A stretch of DNA of 39,025 bases from Limisphaerales bacterium (GCA_009773355.1 WRPG01000048.1:1-39025); one strand, 5' to 3'; positions 29,169-37,135 are shown, counted from the first letter of the stretch. Notes: generated by a model from the letters alone, not told the origin. A program made the numbers and translations.

Positions 29169-32150
29169 ATGAGCACCGCCTTTGCCCGCCTCGCCTGCGT
29201 TTGTCTGGCGCTCGTCCCGTTCGCCGTCCGCGCGGCGGATTTGCTCCCGCCCGGCCATCGCCCGAAAGCGCCCGGCGTCCACGCGCTCGTCGGGGCAAAG
29301 GTATTCCTCAATCCCACCACCGCGCTGACCAACGCGACCGTCATCCTCCGCGACGGCCTCATTGAAGCCGCCGGGCGCAGCCTGCCCGTGCCCGCCGATG
29401 CGCGCGTGTGGCCCGCGAGCAACACCGTCATCTACGCCGGCTTCATTGACGCGTATCTCAGCATCACCAGCACGAACGCGCCGGTCTCGACCACGCACAT
29501 TGACCCGATTGACGGCCTGACGAGCGGCATCGGCTTCCTCGGCGTCGAGAGCCAGGAGAAGGCGCGACTTCAACCCGGCGCGGGCTACGAGGTCGCGAGC
29601 GTCACGCCACACGCGCGGGTCGCGGCGGGCTACACGCCGGCGGGCAAGACGCTCGAAGGATTGCGCGGACTCGGCTTCACGGCCGGCAACGTCGTCCCTG
29701 CGAAGGGAATTCTCCGTGGCACCAGCGCGTTCGTGAACCTCAGCGACGCGCCGCCGAACGAGGCGATTCTCCGCGCCGACACGCACCAACACATCGCCTT
29801 CGAGTCGCAGGAGGTTTATCCCAAGTCGCTCATGGGCACGATTGCCGTCGTGCGCCAAACTTTCGCCGACGCGCGTCACTATGTGCTGGACCAGGCCGAC
29901 TACCGCGCGAAGCCCACCGCCCGCAAACGTCCCGACCTCAACCCCGCGCTCGACGCGCTCGCGCCAGTGTTGAGCAAGGAAGCGTCCGTCGTCTTCGAGC
30001 CGGGCAGCGTGCTGATGGGCGACCGCGCGGCGCGGCTCGCGCGGGAAATCGGGCTGAACTTCGCCGTGGTCGCCAGCGGTCATGAGTGGCGACGGCCGGA
30101 CTTGATGAAAGCCGTCAACGCGCCGTTCATCGTGCCGCTGAATCTGCCCTCCGCGCCGAAGCTGCCGGACGAGGACGACTGGCTGGATGTCTCGCTCGAC
30201 CAGCTCCGCCAGTGGGATTGGGCGGCGGAGAACGCGGCGTTGCTCCGGCAGCAGGGCCTTGAAGTCGCGCTCACCACGCACGCGCTCGCGGACCGGAAAA
30301 TCTTCCGCAAAAACCTCCGCCTCGCGCTCGACCGGGGCTTGTCCGAGGCCGACGCGCTGGCAGCGCTCACGACCATTCCCGCGAAGCTCTGTGGCGTTGC
30401 GGATCGGCTGGGGACGATTGAGAAGGGAAAGATCGCGAACCTCACCGTGGTCGAAGGCGCGGGCTACTTCGACGCCGACGCGAAGGTGCGGCAGGTATGG
30501 ATTGACGGCGTGCCCTTCGAGACGCAGCCGGCCAAGAACCCCGTAGGAGCCGACGTGAGGAGGCTCACTTCAAAGACCACCACGCCCCCGTCAGAGAAAA
30601 AGTCAGAGACTCCTCACGTCGTCTCCTACGACGGGAAGGAGGGCGCGCTGAAAGGGGACAAGAGTGTCCCCGCCACGAAAAAGACCGAACTCACCGCGCT
30701 CCAAAAGCAGCGCATCGCGCAGCCGCCCAATGCCTCGCGCGGCTGGCTGGCCTGGCCCAAGACCGTCATCGTGCTCAACGCCACCGTCTGGACCTGCGGC
30801 CCCGCCGGCCGGCTCGAAGGCATGGACGTGCGCTTCACCAACGGGAAGGTCGAAGCCATCAGCAAGCATCCGTCGTTGAGCAAGGTGACGCTCGCTCGGC
30901 TGCATGTCAGCTCGGACACCATGGTCATTGACGCGACCGGCAAGCATCTCACGCCCGGCCTCATTGATGCCCACAGCCACACGGCGATTCTCGGCGGCGT
31001 CAACGAAGGCACCTTGCCCTCGACCGCGATGGTGCGCATCGCCGACGTGGTGAACTCGGAGACGGAGAACCTGTTCCAGCAGCTCGCCGGTGGCCTGACG
31101 ATGGCGAACCTGCTCCACGGCTCGGCCAATCCCATCGGCGGGCAGAACAGCGTCATCAAGCTGCGGTTCGGCGCGGGGCCGGAGGGGCTGAAGTTCACGA
31201 ACGCGCCGGCGGGCATCAAGTTCGCGCTCGGCGAGAACGTGAAGCAGAGCAACTGGGGCGACCGGAACACCACGCGGTTCCCGCAGTCGCGCATGGGCGT
31301 GCCGACGTTTTACGTGAACCGTTTCACCGCCGCGCGGCAGTATCTGGACGCATGGTCCGAGTATCGCCGGAAAGGCGGCGTGCCGCCGCGCACGAATCTG
31401 GAACTGGAGGCGCTCGGCGAGATTCTCAACGGGACGCGGCTCATCCATTGCCACAGCTATCGCGGCGACGAGATTCTCGCGTTCCTCCGCGTCTGCGAGC
31501 AGTTCGGTGTGCGCGTGGCGACGCTTCAACATGTGCTCGAGGGCTACAAGGTCGCCGACGAAATCGCGAAGCACGGCGCGGGCGGCTCGTGCTTCACGGA
31601 CTGGTGGGCCTACAAGTTCGAGGTGTGGGACGCGATTCCCTACGCGGGCAGCCTGATGCGCGACCGGGGCGTGACGATGTCATTCAACTCCGACTCCTCC
31701 GAGCTGGCGCGGCGCATGTATCTCGAAGCGGCGAAGGCAGTGAAATACGGCGGCACGCCGGAGACCGAGGCGCTGAAGTTCGTGACGCTGAACCCGGCCA
31801 AGCAGCTTGGCGTGGACAAGTGGGTCGGCTCGCTCGAAGTGGGTAAGGACGCCGACTTCGCGATCTGGTCGCACTCGCCGCTGGCCTACAACACCGTTTG
31901 CGAGCAGACGTGGATTGAAGGCCGGAAATACTTCGACCGCGCCGCCGCCGCCAAGCGTGCCGAATCACTGGCGAAAGAACGCGCCGACTTGATAGCCAAG
32001 GCGAAGAAGGTCGCGGCGCTCTCCGGCGGTGGCGGCGGCGAGGGCGCGGCAGCAGCGCAAACGCTGTTCTTCCAGCGCGCGCTGGAGAAGCTGCACGAGC
32101 TGGGCATCGCCGAGTGCCTGGAGTGCAAGCTGAACCGGAAGTCCGAATGA
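29169..32150 (+). CDS. Secreted double amidohydrolase (degenerate N half, active C half)
   Basis: The 993 aa product has a signal peptide (MSTAFARLACVCLALVPFAV, cut after RA-AD). It then has two amidohydrolase-type regions. The C-terminal one has the metal motif His602-Ser-His604 in GLIDAHSHTAI, LIHCHSYRGDE, LQHVLEGYK and the Asp in SFNSDSSELARRM, so it looks active. The N-terminal one (about 30-460) has the surrounding beta-sandwich and IYAGFIDAYLSI where HxH should be, so it has lost metal binding; it ends with an amidohydrolase tail LTTIPAKLCGVADRLG-TIEKGKIANL. The linker 455-520 is partly a GTAGGAG repeat element. The stop overlaps the tcdA start (ATGA). The substrate is unknown; peptidase- or imidazolonepropionase-like members are relatives. 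Confidence 0.87.
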   Translation: MSTAFARLACVCLALVPFAVRAADLLPPGHRPKAPGVHALVGAKVFLNPTTALTNATVILRDGLIEAAGRSLPVPADARVWPASNTVIYAGFIDAYLSITSTNAPVSTTHIDPIDGLTSGIGFLGVESQEKARLQPGAGYEVASVTPHARVAAGYTPAGKTLEGLRGLGFTAGNVVPAKGILRGTSAFVNLSDAPPNEAILRADTHQHIAFESQEVYPKSLMGTIAVVRQTFADARHYVLDQADYRAKPTARKRPDLNPALDALAPVLSKEASVVFEPGSVLMGDRAARLAREIGLNFAVVASGHEWRRPDLMKAVNAPFIVPLNLPSAPKLPDEDDWLDVSLDQLRQWDWAAENAALLRQQGLEVALTTHALADRKIFRKNLRLALDRGLSEADALAALTTIPAKLCGVADRLGTIEKGKIANLTVVEGAGYFDADAKVRQVWIDGVPFETQPAKNPVGADVRRLTSKTTTPPSEKKSETPHVVSYDGKEGALKGDKSVPATKKTELTALQKQRIAQPPNASRGWLAWPKTVIVLNATVWTCGPAGRLEGMDVRFTNGKVEAISKHPSLSKVTLARLHVSSDTMVIDATGKHLTPGLIDAHSHTAILGGVNEGTLPSTAMVRIADVVNSETENLFQQLAGGLTMANLLHGSANPIGGQNSVIKLRFGAGPEGLKFTNAPAGIKFALGENVKQSNWGDRNTTRFPQSRMGVPTFYVNRFTAARQYLDAWSEYRRKGGVPPRTNLELEALGEILNGTRLIHCHSYRGDEILAFLRVCEQFGVRVATLQHVLEGYKVADEIAKHGAGGSCFTDWWAYKFEVWDAIPYAGSLMRDRGVTMSFNSDSSELARRMYLEAAKAVKYGGTPETEALKFVTLNPAKQLGVDKWVGSLEVGKDADFAIWSHSPLAYNTVCEQTWIEGRKYFDRAAAAKRAESLAKERADLIAKAKKVAALSGGGGGEGAAAAQTLFFQRALEKLHELGIAECLECKLNRKSE
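30543..30629 (+). repeat. Whole GTAGGAG palindromic element, in frame
   Basis: The left end at 30543 begins GTAGGAGCCGACGTGAGG and runs to CTCACTTCAAA. The right end 30605-30629 ends in CTCCTAC. The loop here has no heptamers. It is in the same codon phase as the 25921 copy (GTA = Val459). It encodes VGADVRRLTSKTTTPPSEKK and on to HVVSY in the linker between the two amidohydrolase halves. Confidence 0.85.
30654..30671. repeat. Perfect hairpin inside the amidohydrolase linker
   Basis: GGGGACA-AGAG-TGTCCCC lies 24 bases after the palindromic element and is also translated. It probably belongs to the variable-core hairpin type, but the constant edges are not clear. Confidence 0.5.
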
Positions 32151-32908
32151 GCGGCGAGCGATTCGGCGGCATCGCGCGGCTGGTGGGCGCGCACGGCTTG
32201 CAGCGGTTGCGCGCCGCGCATGTCTGCGTGGTGGGCATCGGCGGCGTCGGCTCGTGGACGGTGGAGGCGCTGGCGCGCTCGGGAGTTGGAGCATTGACGC
32301 TGATTGACCTCGATGAAGTCTGCGTGACGAACATCAACCGGCAGATTCATGCACTCGACGGCACAGTGGGCCGCGCCAAGGTGGACGTGATGGCGGAGCG
32401 CGTGCGGCTCATCAACCCGGAGTGCCGCGTGACGGCGGTCGCGGAGTTCTTCACCGAGGCGAACGCGGCGCGGCTGCTTGCGCCGAACTTCGGCTTCGTG
32501 GTGGATGCAATTGATTCGGTCTCGAACAAGTGCCGGCTGCTGGCGCTGTGTCGCGAGCGGAAGCTGCCGGTCATTTCCTGCGGCGCGGCGGGCGGGCGGC
32601 TGGACGCGACGGCGGTTCGCGTGGCCGATCTCGCGAATGTGACACACGACCGCTTGCTGGCGGAGGTGCGCAAGCGGTTGCGCAAGGAACATGGGTTTCC
32701 GGCGACCGGGAAGCAGCTCGGCGTGACAGCAGTGTTCTCACCAGAGGCACCGATTGCACCAGCGCCGGCGGACTGCGCGAGCGCAGTCGGTGAGCCGGAC
32801 TCACCGCGCCTGAACTGCGAATGGGGTTACGGCTCGGCGTCATTCGTGACGGGGACTTTCGGTTTCGCCGCCGCCGGCTGGGTGGCGCGAAGGATTGCCG
32901 CCGGTTGA
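32147..32908 (+). CDS. tcdA: tRNA threonylcarbamoyladenosine dehydratase (TcdA)
   Basis: TcdA is an E1-like enzyme that uses ATP to convert t6A at position 37 of tRNA to its cyclic form. The 253 aa product has the nucleotide loop GIGGVGS at 30-36, LIDLDEVCVTNINRQIHAL (Asp and Arg contacts), VDAIDSVSNKCRL, and the C-terminal GYGSASFVTGTFGFAAAGW. Length is close to the 268 aa of E. coli. The ATG at 32147 overlaps the stop of the amidohydrolase gene. The variable loop APADCASAVGEPDSPRLNC is encoded by two adjacent perfect hairpins at 32771-32805. In E. coli the partner is csdE/csdA; neither is visible here. Confidence 0.92.
   Translation: MSGERFGGIARLVGAHGLQRLRAAHVCVVGIGGVGSWTVEALARSGVGALTLIDLDEVCVTNINRQIHALDGTVGRAKVDVMAERVRLINPECRVTAVAEFFTEANAARLLAPNFGFVVDAIDSVSNKCRLLALCRERKLPVISCGAAGGRLDATAVRVADLANVTHDRLLAEVRKRLRKEHGFPATGKQLGVTAVFSPEAPIAPAPADCASAVGEPDSPRLNCEWGYGSASFVTGTFGFAAAGWVARRIAAG
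32771..32805. repeat. Two adjacent hairpins inside tcdA
   Basis: GACTGCGC-GA-GCGCAGTC (32771-32788) is directly followed by GGTGAG-CCGGA-CTCACC (32789-32805). Both are perfect and both are translated. They coincide with the most variable loop of the protein. Confidence 0.55.
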
Positions 32909-32938
32909 CCGCTCGGCCCGACGGGGCAATGTTCTGCC

Positions 32939-33223
32939 ATGGCCAAACTCTCCCCCGCTCAAATCAAAGCCGCGCTGCCCGGCGTCCCGCAGTGGCGGCG
33001 CAAGGCGTCCGTCATCTCGCGCACCTTCGAGTTTAAGGACTTCATCGTCGCGATGAAGTTCGTGAACGCCGTCGCCAGCGCGGCGGAAAAGGCGTGGCAT
33101 CACCCGGACATGGACATCCGCTGGAACAAAGTGACGCTCGCACTCACGACGCACGACGCCGACGGCCTGACGGAAAAGGACTTCGCGCTCGCGGCGAAGT
33201 TCGACCGACTGGCCGGCGCGTAG
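32939..33223 (+). CDS. phhB: Pterin-4a-carbinolamine dehydratase
   Basis: This enzyme recycles the pterin cofactor of aromatic amino acid hydroxylases, and in some bacteria acts in molybdopterin or folate-related chemistry. The 94 aa product matches the PCD/DCoH family over its length: FKDFIVAMKFVNAVASAAE, then the active-site stretch WHHPDMDIRWNKVTLALTTH and DGLTEKDFALAAKFD. No phenylalanine hydroxylase gene is in the window, so its role here is open. The TAG stop is formed by the first bases of the palindromic element that follows. The ATG lies 30 bases after tcdA. Confidence 0.92.
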   Translation: MAKLSPAQIKAALPGVPQWRRKASVISRTFEFKDFIVAMKFVNAVASAAEKAWHHPDMDIRWNKVTLALTTHDADGLTEKDFALAAKFDRLAGA

Positions 33224-33313
33224 GAGACGACGCGAGGAGTCTCTGATGCTCTGTTCCGCATTCCACGCTCCGGGTTCCGCGTTTGAAGTGAGCCTCCTCA
33301 CGTCGTCTCCTAC
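33220..33313 (-). repeat. Whole GTAGGAG palindromic element, reverse orientation, supplies the phhB stop
   Basis: The element runs from GTAGGAGACGACGCGAGG (33220) to CTCCTAC (33313). Compared with the copies at 25921 and 30543 it is inverted: its TTTGAAGTGAG side is on the right. Its loop is five 7-bp units, CTCTGTT, CCGCATT, CCACGCT, CCGGGTT and CCGCGTT (33249-33283). The TAG of the leading GTAG is the stop codon of phhB. Confidence 0.87.
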
Positions 33314-33366
33314 GGTTGCTTCGCGACCCGGCGCATGACACACTCCGTCACAGTTCATCACACGCC

Positions 33367-34317
33367 ATGCCCCGCGAAACCATCACCGTCGAGCGGTTCT
33401 ACACCGACCATTCCAGCCGGCTTGACCTGAAGCTGCTGGGCGGCGCGGTCGGCCTCAAACGCGTCATCCGCGAGCCTACCGTGAACCGGCCCGGCCTCGC
33501 GCTGGCCGGGCACACGAAATACTTCGCCCGCCATCGCGTGCAGGTCATGGGTCACGCCGAGATGACTTATCTCAAGACACTGCCGCGCGAGGAGCGGCGG
33601 AAGCGCTATGAGCTGCTCTTCAGCTACCCGCTGCCGTGCGTGGTCTTCTGCCGCAACCTCGCGCCCGACCGCGACTGCCTGCGCGCCGCCGAGGCGAAGG
33701 ACGTGCCGGTGCTCAAGTCCTCGCTCATCACGATGAAGTTCATCAACCAGGCCACGCTCGCGCTGGAGATGCTCTTCGCGCCGCGCGGCAGCGAGATGGG
33801 CAGCATGGTGGACATCCACGGCGTGGGCGTGCTCATCCGCGGCGACAGCGGCATCGGCAAGAGCGAGAGCATCCTCGCCCTCATCGAGCGCGGCTACAGT
33901 CTCGTGTCCGACGACATGACCCGCGTGACACTCGTGGACGGGCGCGAGGTCGTGGGCACCAGTTCCGAATTGACCCGCAACCACATGGAGATTCGCGGCA
34001 TCGGCATCGTGAACGTGGCGGCGATGTTCGGCGCGAAGAGCATTCGCGGCGAGAAGCGCATTGACCTCGTGGTGACGCTCAAGGCGTGGGACGAGGTGAA
34101 GGACATTGACCGGCTCGGCATGGAGCAGGAGTTCCAGGAAATCCTCGGCGTCAGAATCCCGCATGTGACCATCCCGGTGCGCCCTGGTCGCGACTTGGCG
34201 CGGCTCATCGAGGTGGCCGCGCTGCACGTCAAGCTCCGTCGCGCCGGGCACAATCCCGCCAAGGAACTCAACGACCGGCTCATGTCCCAGATGGCGGCCA
34301 CGCCGCGCGGTCTGTGA
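33367..34317 (+). CDS. hprK: HPr kinase/phosphorylase
   Basis: HprK adds or removes phosphate on a serine of HPr and so reports on carbon status. The 316 aa product has the N-terminal MurF-like domain and the kinase domain with His151, the P-loop GDSGIGKSE at 159-167, SDD at 181-183 and the family signature EIRGIGIVNVAAMFG. The ATG at 33367 starts at the usual family N-terminus. Its TGA overlaps a GTG at 34314 that could be the start of the HPr gene, so both are in one operon. The upstream 50 bases after the repeat element probably hold the promoter. Confidence 0.95.
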   Translation: MPRETITVERFYTDHSSRLDLKLLGGAVGLKRVIREPTVNRPGLALAGHTKYFARHRVQVMGHAEMTYLKTLPREERRKRYELLFSYPLPCVVFCRNLAPDRDCLRAAEAKDVPVLKSSLITMKFINQATLALEMLFAPRGSEMGSMVDIHGVGVLIRGDSGIGKSESILALIERGYSLVSDDMTRVTLVDGREVVGTSSELTRNHMEIRGIGIVNVAAMFGAKSIRGEKRIDLVVTLKAWDEVKDIDRLGMEQEFQEILGVRIPHVTIPVRPGRDLARLIEVAALHVKLRRAGHNPAKELNDRLMSQMAATPRGL

Positions 34318-34364
34318 AAACGCTTTCCTCACCGCGTGGATTGACCCATCCTTCAGCGCCAGAG

Positions 34365-34664
34365 ATGAGCGCAGCGAAGGACAAGGCCGGCGACGGGGTG
34401 ATCACCCGGGAGCTGGTCGTCGCCAACAAGGTCGGCATTCACGCGCGGCCGGCGGCGATGTTCGTCAAGATCGCCAGCCGCTACCAATGCGACATCTTCC
34501 TGGAAAAGGACGGCGAGAAAATCAACGGCAAGAGCATCATGGGCCTGCTCATGCTCGCCGCCGGCCCCGGCAGCAAGCTCATGATGGAGGCCAGCGGCAA
34601 GGACGCCGCGCAGGCCACGGCGGAGATTGAGGACTTGTTCCAGCGGAAGTTTGACGAGGAGTGA
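34365..34664 (+). CDS. ptsH: Phosphocarrier protein HPr
   Basis: The 99 aa product has both regulatory sites: His26 in VGIHARPAA, phosphorylated by enzyme I in a PTS, and Ser57 in INGKSIMGLLML, the target of HprK. The ATG at 34365 gives a product slightly longer than typical HPr (about 88 aa). A GTG at 34314 that overlaps the hprK stop (GTGA) would add 17 residues and cannot be excluded. No enzyme I or sugar permease gene is near, so the pair may be regulatory, as proposed for other bacteria with incomplete PTS. Confidence 0.93.
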   Translation: MSAAKDKAGDGVITRELVVANKVGIHARPAAMFVKIASRYQCDIFLEKDGEKINGKSIMGLLMLAAGPGSKLMMEASGKDAAQATAEIEDLFQRKFDEE

Positions 34665-34672
34665 TTCCGGTT

Positions 34673-34739
34673 GGAGCGCAGGTGTCCAACCTGCGCGTTT
34701 CTGCTGACGAGCAACTCGCAGGTTGGACACCTGCGCTCC
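34673..34739. repeat. Perfect inverted pair of GGAGCGC hairpins
   Basis: The two 23-base arms, 34673-34695 and 34717-34739, are exact reverse complements; each begins or ends with GGAGCGC and is itself a hairpin of CGCAGGT with ACCTGCG. It lies between the HPr and gatC genes. Confidence 0.8.
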
Positions 34740-34743
34740 GTCC

Positions 34744-34778
34744 GACTTTGAACCTTGAACTTTGCCCCCTGAACTTTA
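34744..34778 (+). repeat. Heptamer array before gatC (5 x 7 bp)
   Basis: The units GACTTTG, AACCTTG, AACTTTG, CCCCCTG and AACTTTA run without gap and end 12 bases before the gatC start codon. The array would be part of the gatC leader. Confidence 0.75.
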
Positions 34779-34790
34779 GCTTCCCGCTCC

Positions 34791-35078
34791 GTGTCCGCAC
34801 CTGACTTCAACATCAAATACGTCGCGCATCTCGCCCGGCTCAAGCTCACGCCGGAGGAGGAACAGCAGCTCGGCGCGCAGCTTGGCAACATCCTCGGCTA
34901 CATCGAGAAGCTCAAGGAAGTGGACGTGGCCGGTGTCGAGCCGACCGCCCACGCCTTCCCGATGGTTAATGTCTTCCGTGCCGACGAGGTGCGTCCCGGC
35001 CTCTCGAACGACGACGCCCTCCGCAACGCTCCCAAGCGCGCCAGCGGCCTCTTCGTCGTGCCCAAGGTCGTCGAGTAG
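34791..35078 (+). CDS. gatC: Asp-tRNA(Asn)/Glu-tRNA(Gln) amidotransferase subunit C
   Basis: GatC is the small subunit that holds GatA and GatB together. The 95 aa product matches the family: [58 protein letters not shown], and [16 protein letters not shown] at the end. The start is a GTG with no Shine-Dalgarno sequence; a heptamer array lies directly upstream. The gene is followed by gatA after 44 bases. Confidence 0.95.
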   Translation: MSAPDFNIKYVAHLARLKLTPEEEQQLGAQLGNILGYIEKLKEVDVAGVEPTAHAFPMVNVFRADEVRPGLSNDDALRNAPKRASGLFVVPKVVE

Positions 35079-35122
35079 CCCTTCGCTTCCTTCGCGCGTT
35101 CACGTCTTACGCCTCACGCCCC

Positions 35123-36604
35123 GTGCTTCACCGCCTCACCATCTCCGAACTCACCGCCCGCCTTGCCCGCCGCGAGGTCTCTGCCCGTGACGCCATGCAG
35201 GCGTGCCTCGACCAGGTCGCCCGCGTGGATGGCGACATCAAGGCCTTCCTCAGCCTCAGCCCGACCGACGCGCTCGCCCAGGCGGATGCGGCGGACCAGG
35301 CCATCGCCGCCGGCGCGGATTTCTCTGCGCAACCACTCCTCGGCGTCCCCATCGCGCTCAAGGACGTGCTCGCCGTCAAGGACCAGCCGCTTAACTGCGC
35401 CTCCCGCATCCTCGGCAGCTTCACCTCACCCTACGACGCCACCGTTGTAACGCGCCTGAAGGCCGCCGGGGCCATCATCTTTGGCCGGCTCAACATGGAT
35501 GAGTTCGCCATGGGCAGCTCGACCGAGAACTCCGCCTTCCAGACCACGCGCAACCCCTGGGACACTTCGCGCATCCCCGGCGGTTCGTCTGGTGGCAGCG
35601 CGGCGGCCGTCGCGGCGGACGAGTGCATCGCGTCGCTGGGCAGCGACACCGGCGGGTCCATCCGCCAGCCCGCCGCGCTGTGCGGCTGCGTTGGGATGAA
35701 GCCCACCTATGGGCGCGTCTCGCGTTACGGACTCGTGGCCTTCGCCAGCTCGCTGGACCAGATCGGCCCCTTCACGAAGGATGTGCGCGACGCCGCGACG
35801 GTGCTCGAAGTCATCAGCGGCCACGACCCCCGCGACGCCACCAGCATACCGCAGCCCGTCCCCCGCTACACCCAGGCGCTCACCGGCGATATTCGCGGCC
35901 TCCGCCTCGGGCTGCCCAAGGAGTTCATGGTGGGCGGCCTCGACCCCGAGGTGAAACGCGCCGTGGACGCCGCCGTCACGCACCTTCAATCCCTCGGGGC
36001 CACCGTCCAGGAAGTCTCCCTGCCCCACACCGACCACGATGTCGCGGTCTATTACATCATCGCCACCGCCGAGGCTTCCGCGAACCTCGCCCGCTTCGAC
36101 GGCGTCCGCTATGGCGCGCGCGTGGACGGTGACGATCCCTTCAAGATGTATGGCAACACCCGCGGCGCCGGCTTCGGGGCCGAGGTGAAGCGCCGCATCA
36201 TCCTCGGCACCTACGTCCTCAGCAGCGGCTACTACGACGCCTATTACCTGCGCGCCCAGAAAGTGCGCACCCTCATCCGGCAGGACTACCTGCGCGCCTT
36301 CGAGCAGGTGGACGCCATCATCACGCCCACCACCCCCACGCCCGCGTTCCGGCTGGGCGAGAAGGCCGGCGACCCGCTCCAGATGTATCTCTCGGACATC
36401 TTCACCATTGGCTGCAACCTGGCGGGCATCCCCGGCCTGAGCCTCCCCTGCGGCTTCGCCCCCAACGCGGAACGCGGAACGCGGAACGCGAAACTCCCCA
36501 TCGGGTTGCAGCTCTTGGGCAAACCCTTCGGAGAGGAAACTCTCCTGCGCCTCGCGCACGCCTACGAACAGACCACCCCCTGGCACCGGGAACACGCCCT
36601 CTGA
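35123..36604 (+). CDS. gatA: Asp-tRNA(Asn)/Glu-tRNA(Gln) amidotransferase subunit A
   Basis: GatA releases ammonia from glutamine for the amidation of mischarged tRNA. The 493 aa product has the amidase triad Lys80 ([11 protein letters not shown]), Ser155 ([11 protein letters not shown]) and Ser179 ([15 protein letters not shown]). The start is a GTG right before [13 protein letters not shown]. Near the C-terminus, the segment AERGTRNAK between GFAPN and [12 protein letters not shown] is encoded by a 7-bp tandem array and is extra compared with the usual sequence. gatB, needed for the complex, does not follow and must lie elsewhere. Confidence 0.96.
   Translation: MLHRLTISELTARLARREVSARDAMQACLDQVARVDGDIKAFLSLSPTDALAQADAADQAIAAGADFSAQPLLGVPIALKDVLAVKDQPLNCASRILGSFTSPYDATVVTRLKAAGAIIFGRLNMDEFAMGSSTENSAFQTTRNPWDTSRIPGGSSGGSAAAVAADECIASLGSDTGGSIRQPAALCGCVGMKPTYGRVSRYGLVAFASSLDQIGPFTKDVRDAATVLEVISGHDPRDATSIPQPVPRYTQALTGDIRGLRLGLPKEFMVGGLDPEVKRAVDAAVTHLQSLGATVQEVSLPHTDHDVAVYYIIATAEASANLARFDGVRYGARVDGDDPFKMYGNTRGAGFGAEVKRRIILGTYVLSSGYYDAYYLRAQKVRTLIRQDYLRAFEQVDAIITPTTPTPAFRLGEKAGDPLQMYLSDIFTIGCNLAGIPGLSLPCGFAPNAERGTRNAKLPIGLQLLGKPFGEETLLRLAHAYEQTTPWHREHAL
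36464..36491 (+). repeat. Heptamer array inside gatA (4 x 7 bp)
   Basis: Four consecutive units AACGCGG (the last AACGCGA) are translated as [10 protein letters not shown]. The array is in a surface loop region just before the conserved [12 protein letters not shown]. Confidence 0.85.
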
Positions 36605-36622
36605 TCCTCGGCCAACCCTTGC

Positions 36623-36874
36623 ATGAGCGACACCCCGCCAGACCAGAAAGAAGCGGGTGAAGCGCCGGAAGGCCCGAAGAATCCGTGGGTGAGCTGGCTC
36701 GTGTGGGCCATCCTCATGCCGGTGCTGTATGTATTGAGCACAGGGCCAGTGTGTTGGTTGGTAGAAAGGCATCATCTCCCCGAGGCCGCGATGTTCATCT
36801 ACCTACCGCTTGATCCCCTCCCGGAAAACATCCAAGAACTGATTATCCGTTACATGGATTGGTGGAATCGGTAA
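36623..36874 (+). CDS. Small membrane protein, unrecognised
   Basis: The 83 aa product has a charged, Pro-rich start, one clear membrane segment (WVSWLVWAILMPVLYVLSTG, about 22-41) and a C-terminal part with IYLPLDPLPENIQELIIRYM and DWWNR. The pattern of a YVLSxGPV helix followed by a YxPL motif and a final Trp pair is one I associate with small uncharacterised proteins of Planctomycetes and Verrucomicrobia; that memory cannot be checked here. The ATG is 18 bases after the gatA stop, so it may be co-transcribed. Confidence 0.65.
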   Translation: MSDTPPDQKEAGEAPEGPKNPWVSWLVWAILMPVLYVLSTGPVCWLVERHHLPEAAMFIYLPLDPLPENIQELIIRYMDWWNR

Positions 36875-36901
36875 CTTCCCCGCCCGCCGCTGCCCCTCCC
36901 C

Positions 36902-36923
36902 GGCGCGGTGAGGACACCGCGCC
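36902..36923. repeat. Perfect GGCGCGGTG hairpin
   Basis: GGCGCGGTG-AGGA-CACCGCGCC, with a 9-bp stem, lies 28 bases after the small membrane protein gene. It could act as a terminator, but no T run follows. Confidence 0.6.
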
Positions 36924-36958
36924 CTGCCCAAGCGACTTCGTTGTCCTCGACGCGTGCG

Positions 36959-37121
36959 GTCGGAGCGCCGGCTTCCAAGCCGGCTTAAGCTGTGATGAGT
37001 CGGGAGCGCGTGGCATCCCGCAGTTGTTCGCGCACCGTGCAATGACCGCTGCCAGCGCTGGCCAAGATCAGCCGGCAATTGTCCCAACGCGTCAAGCCGG
37101 CTTGGAAGCCGGCGCTCCGAC
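36959..37121. repeat. Perfect inverted pair of GGAGCGC hairpins (CCGGCTT core)
   Basis: The arms 36959-36986 and 37094-37121 are exact 28-base reverse complements, each with the edge GTCGGAGCGC and a self-complementary core (GCCGGCTT-CC-AAGCCGGC). The 107 bases between include a further imperfect hairpin (CGGGA ... TCCCG). It fills the gap between the small membrane protein gene and the convergent RNase gene. Confidence 0.8.
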
Positions 37122-37135
37122 TGCGTGGCACCGGT

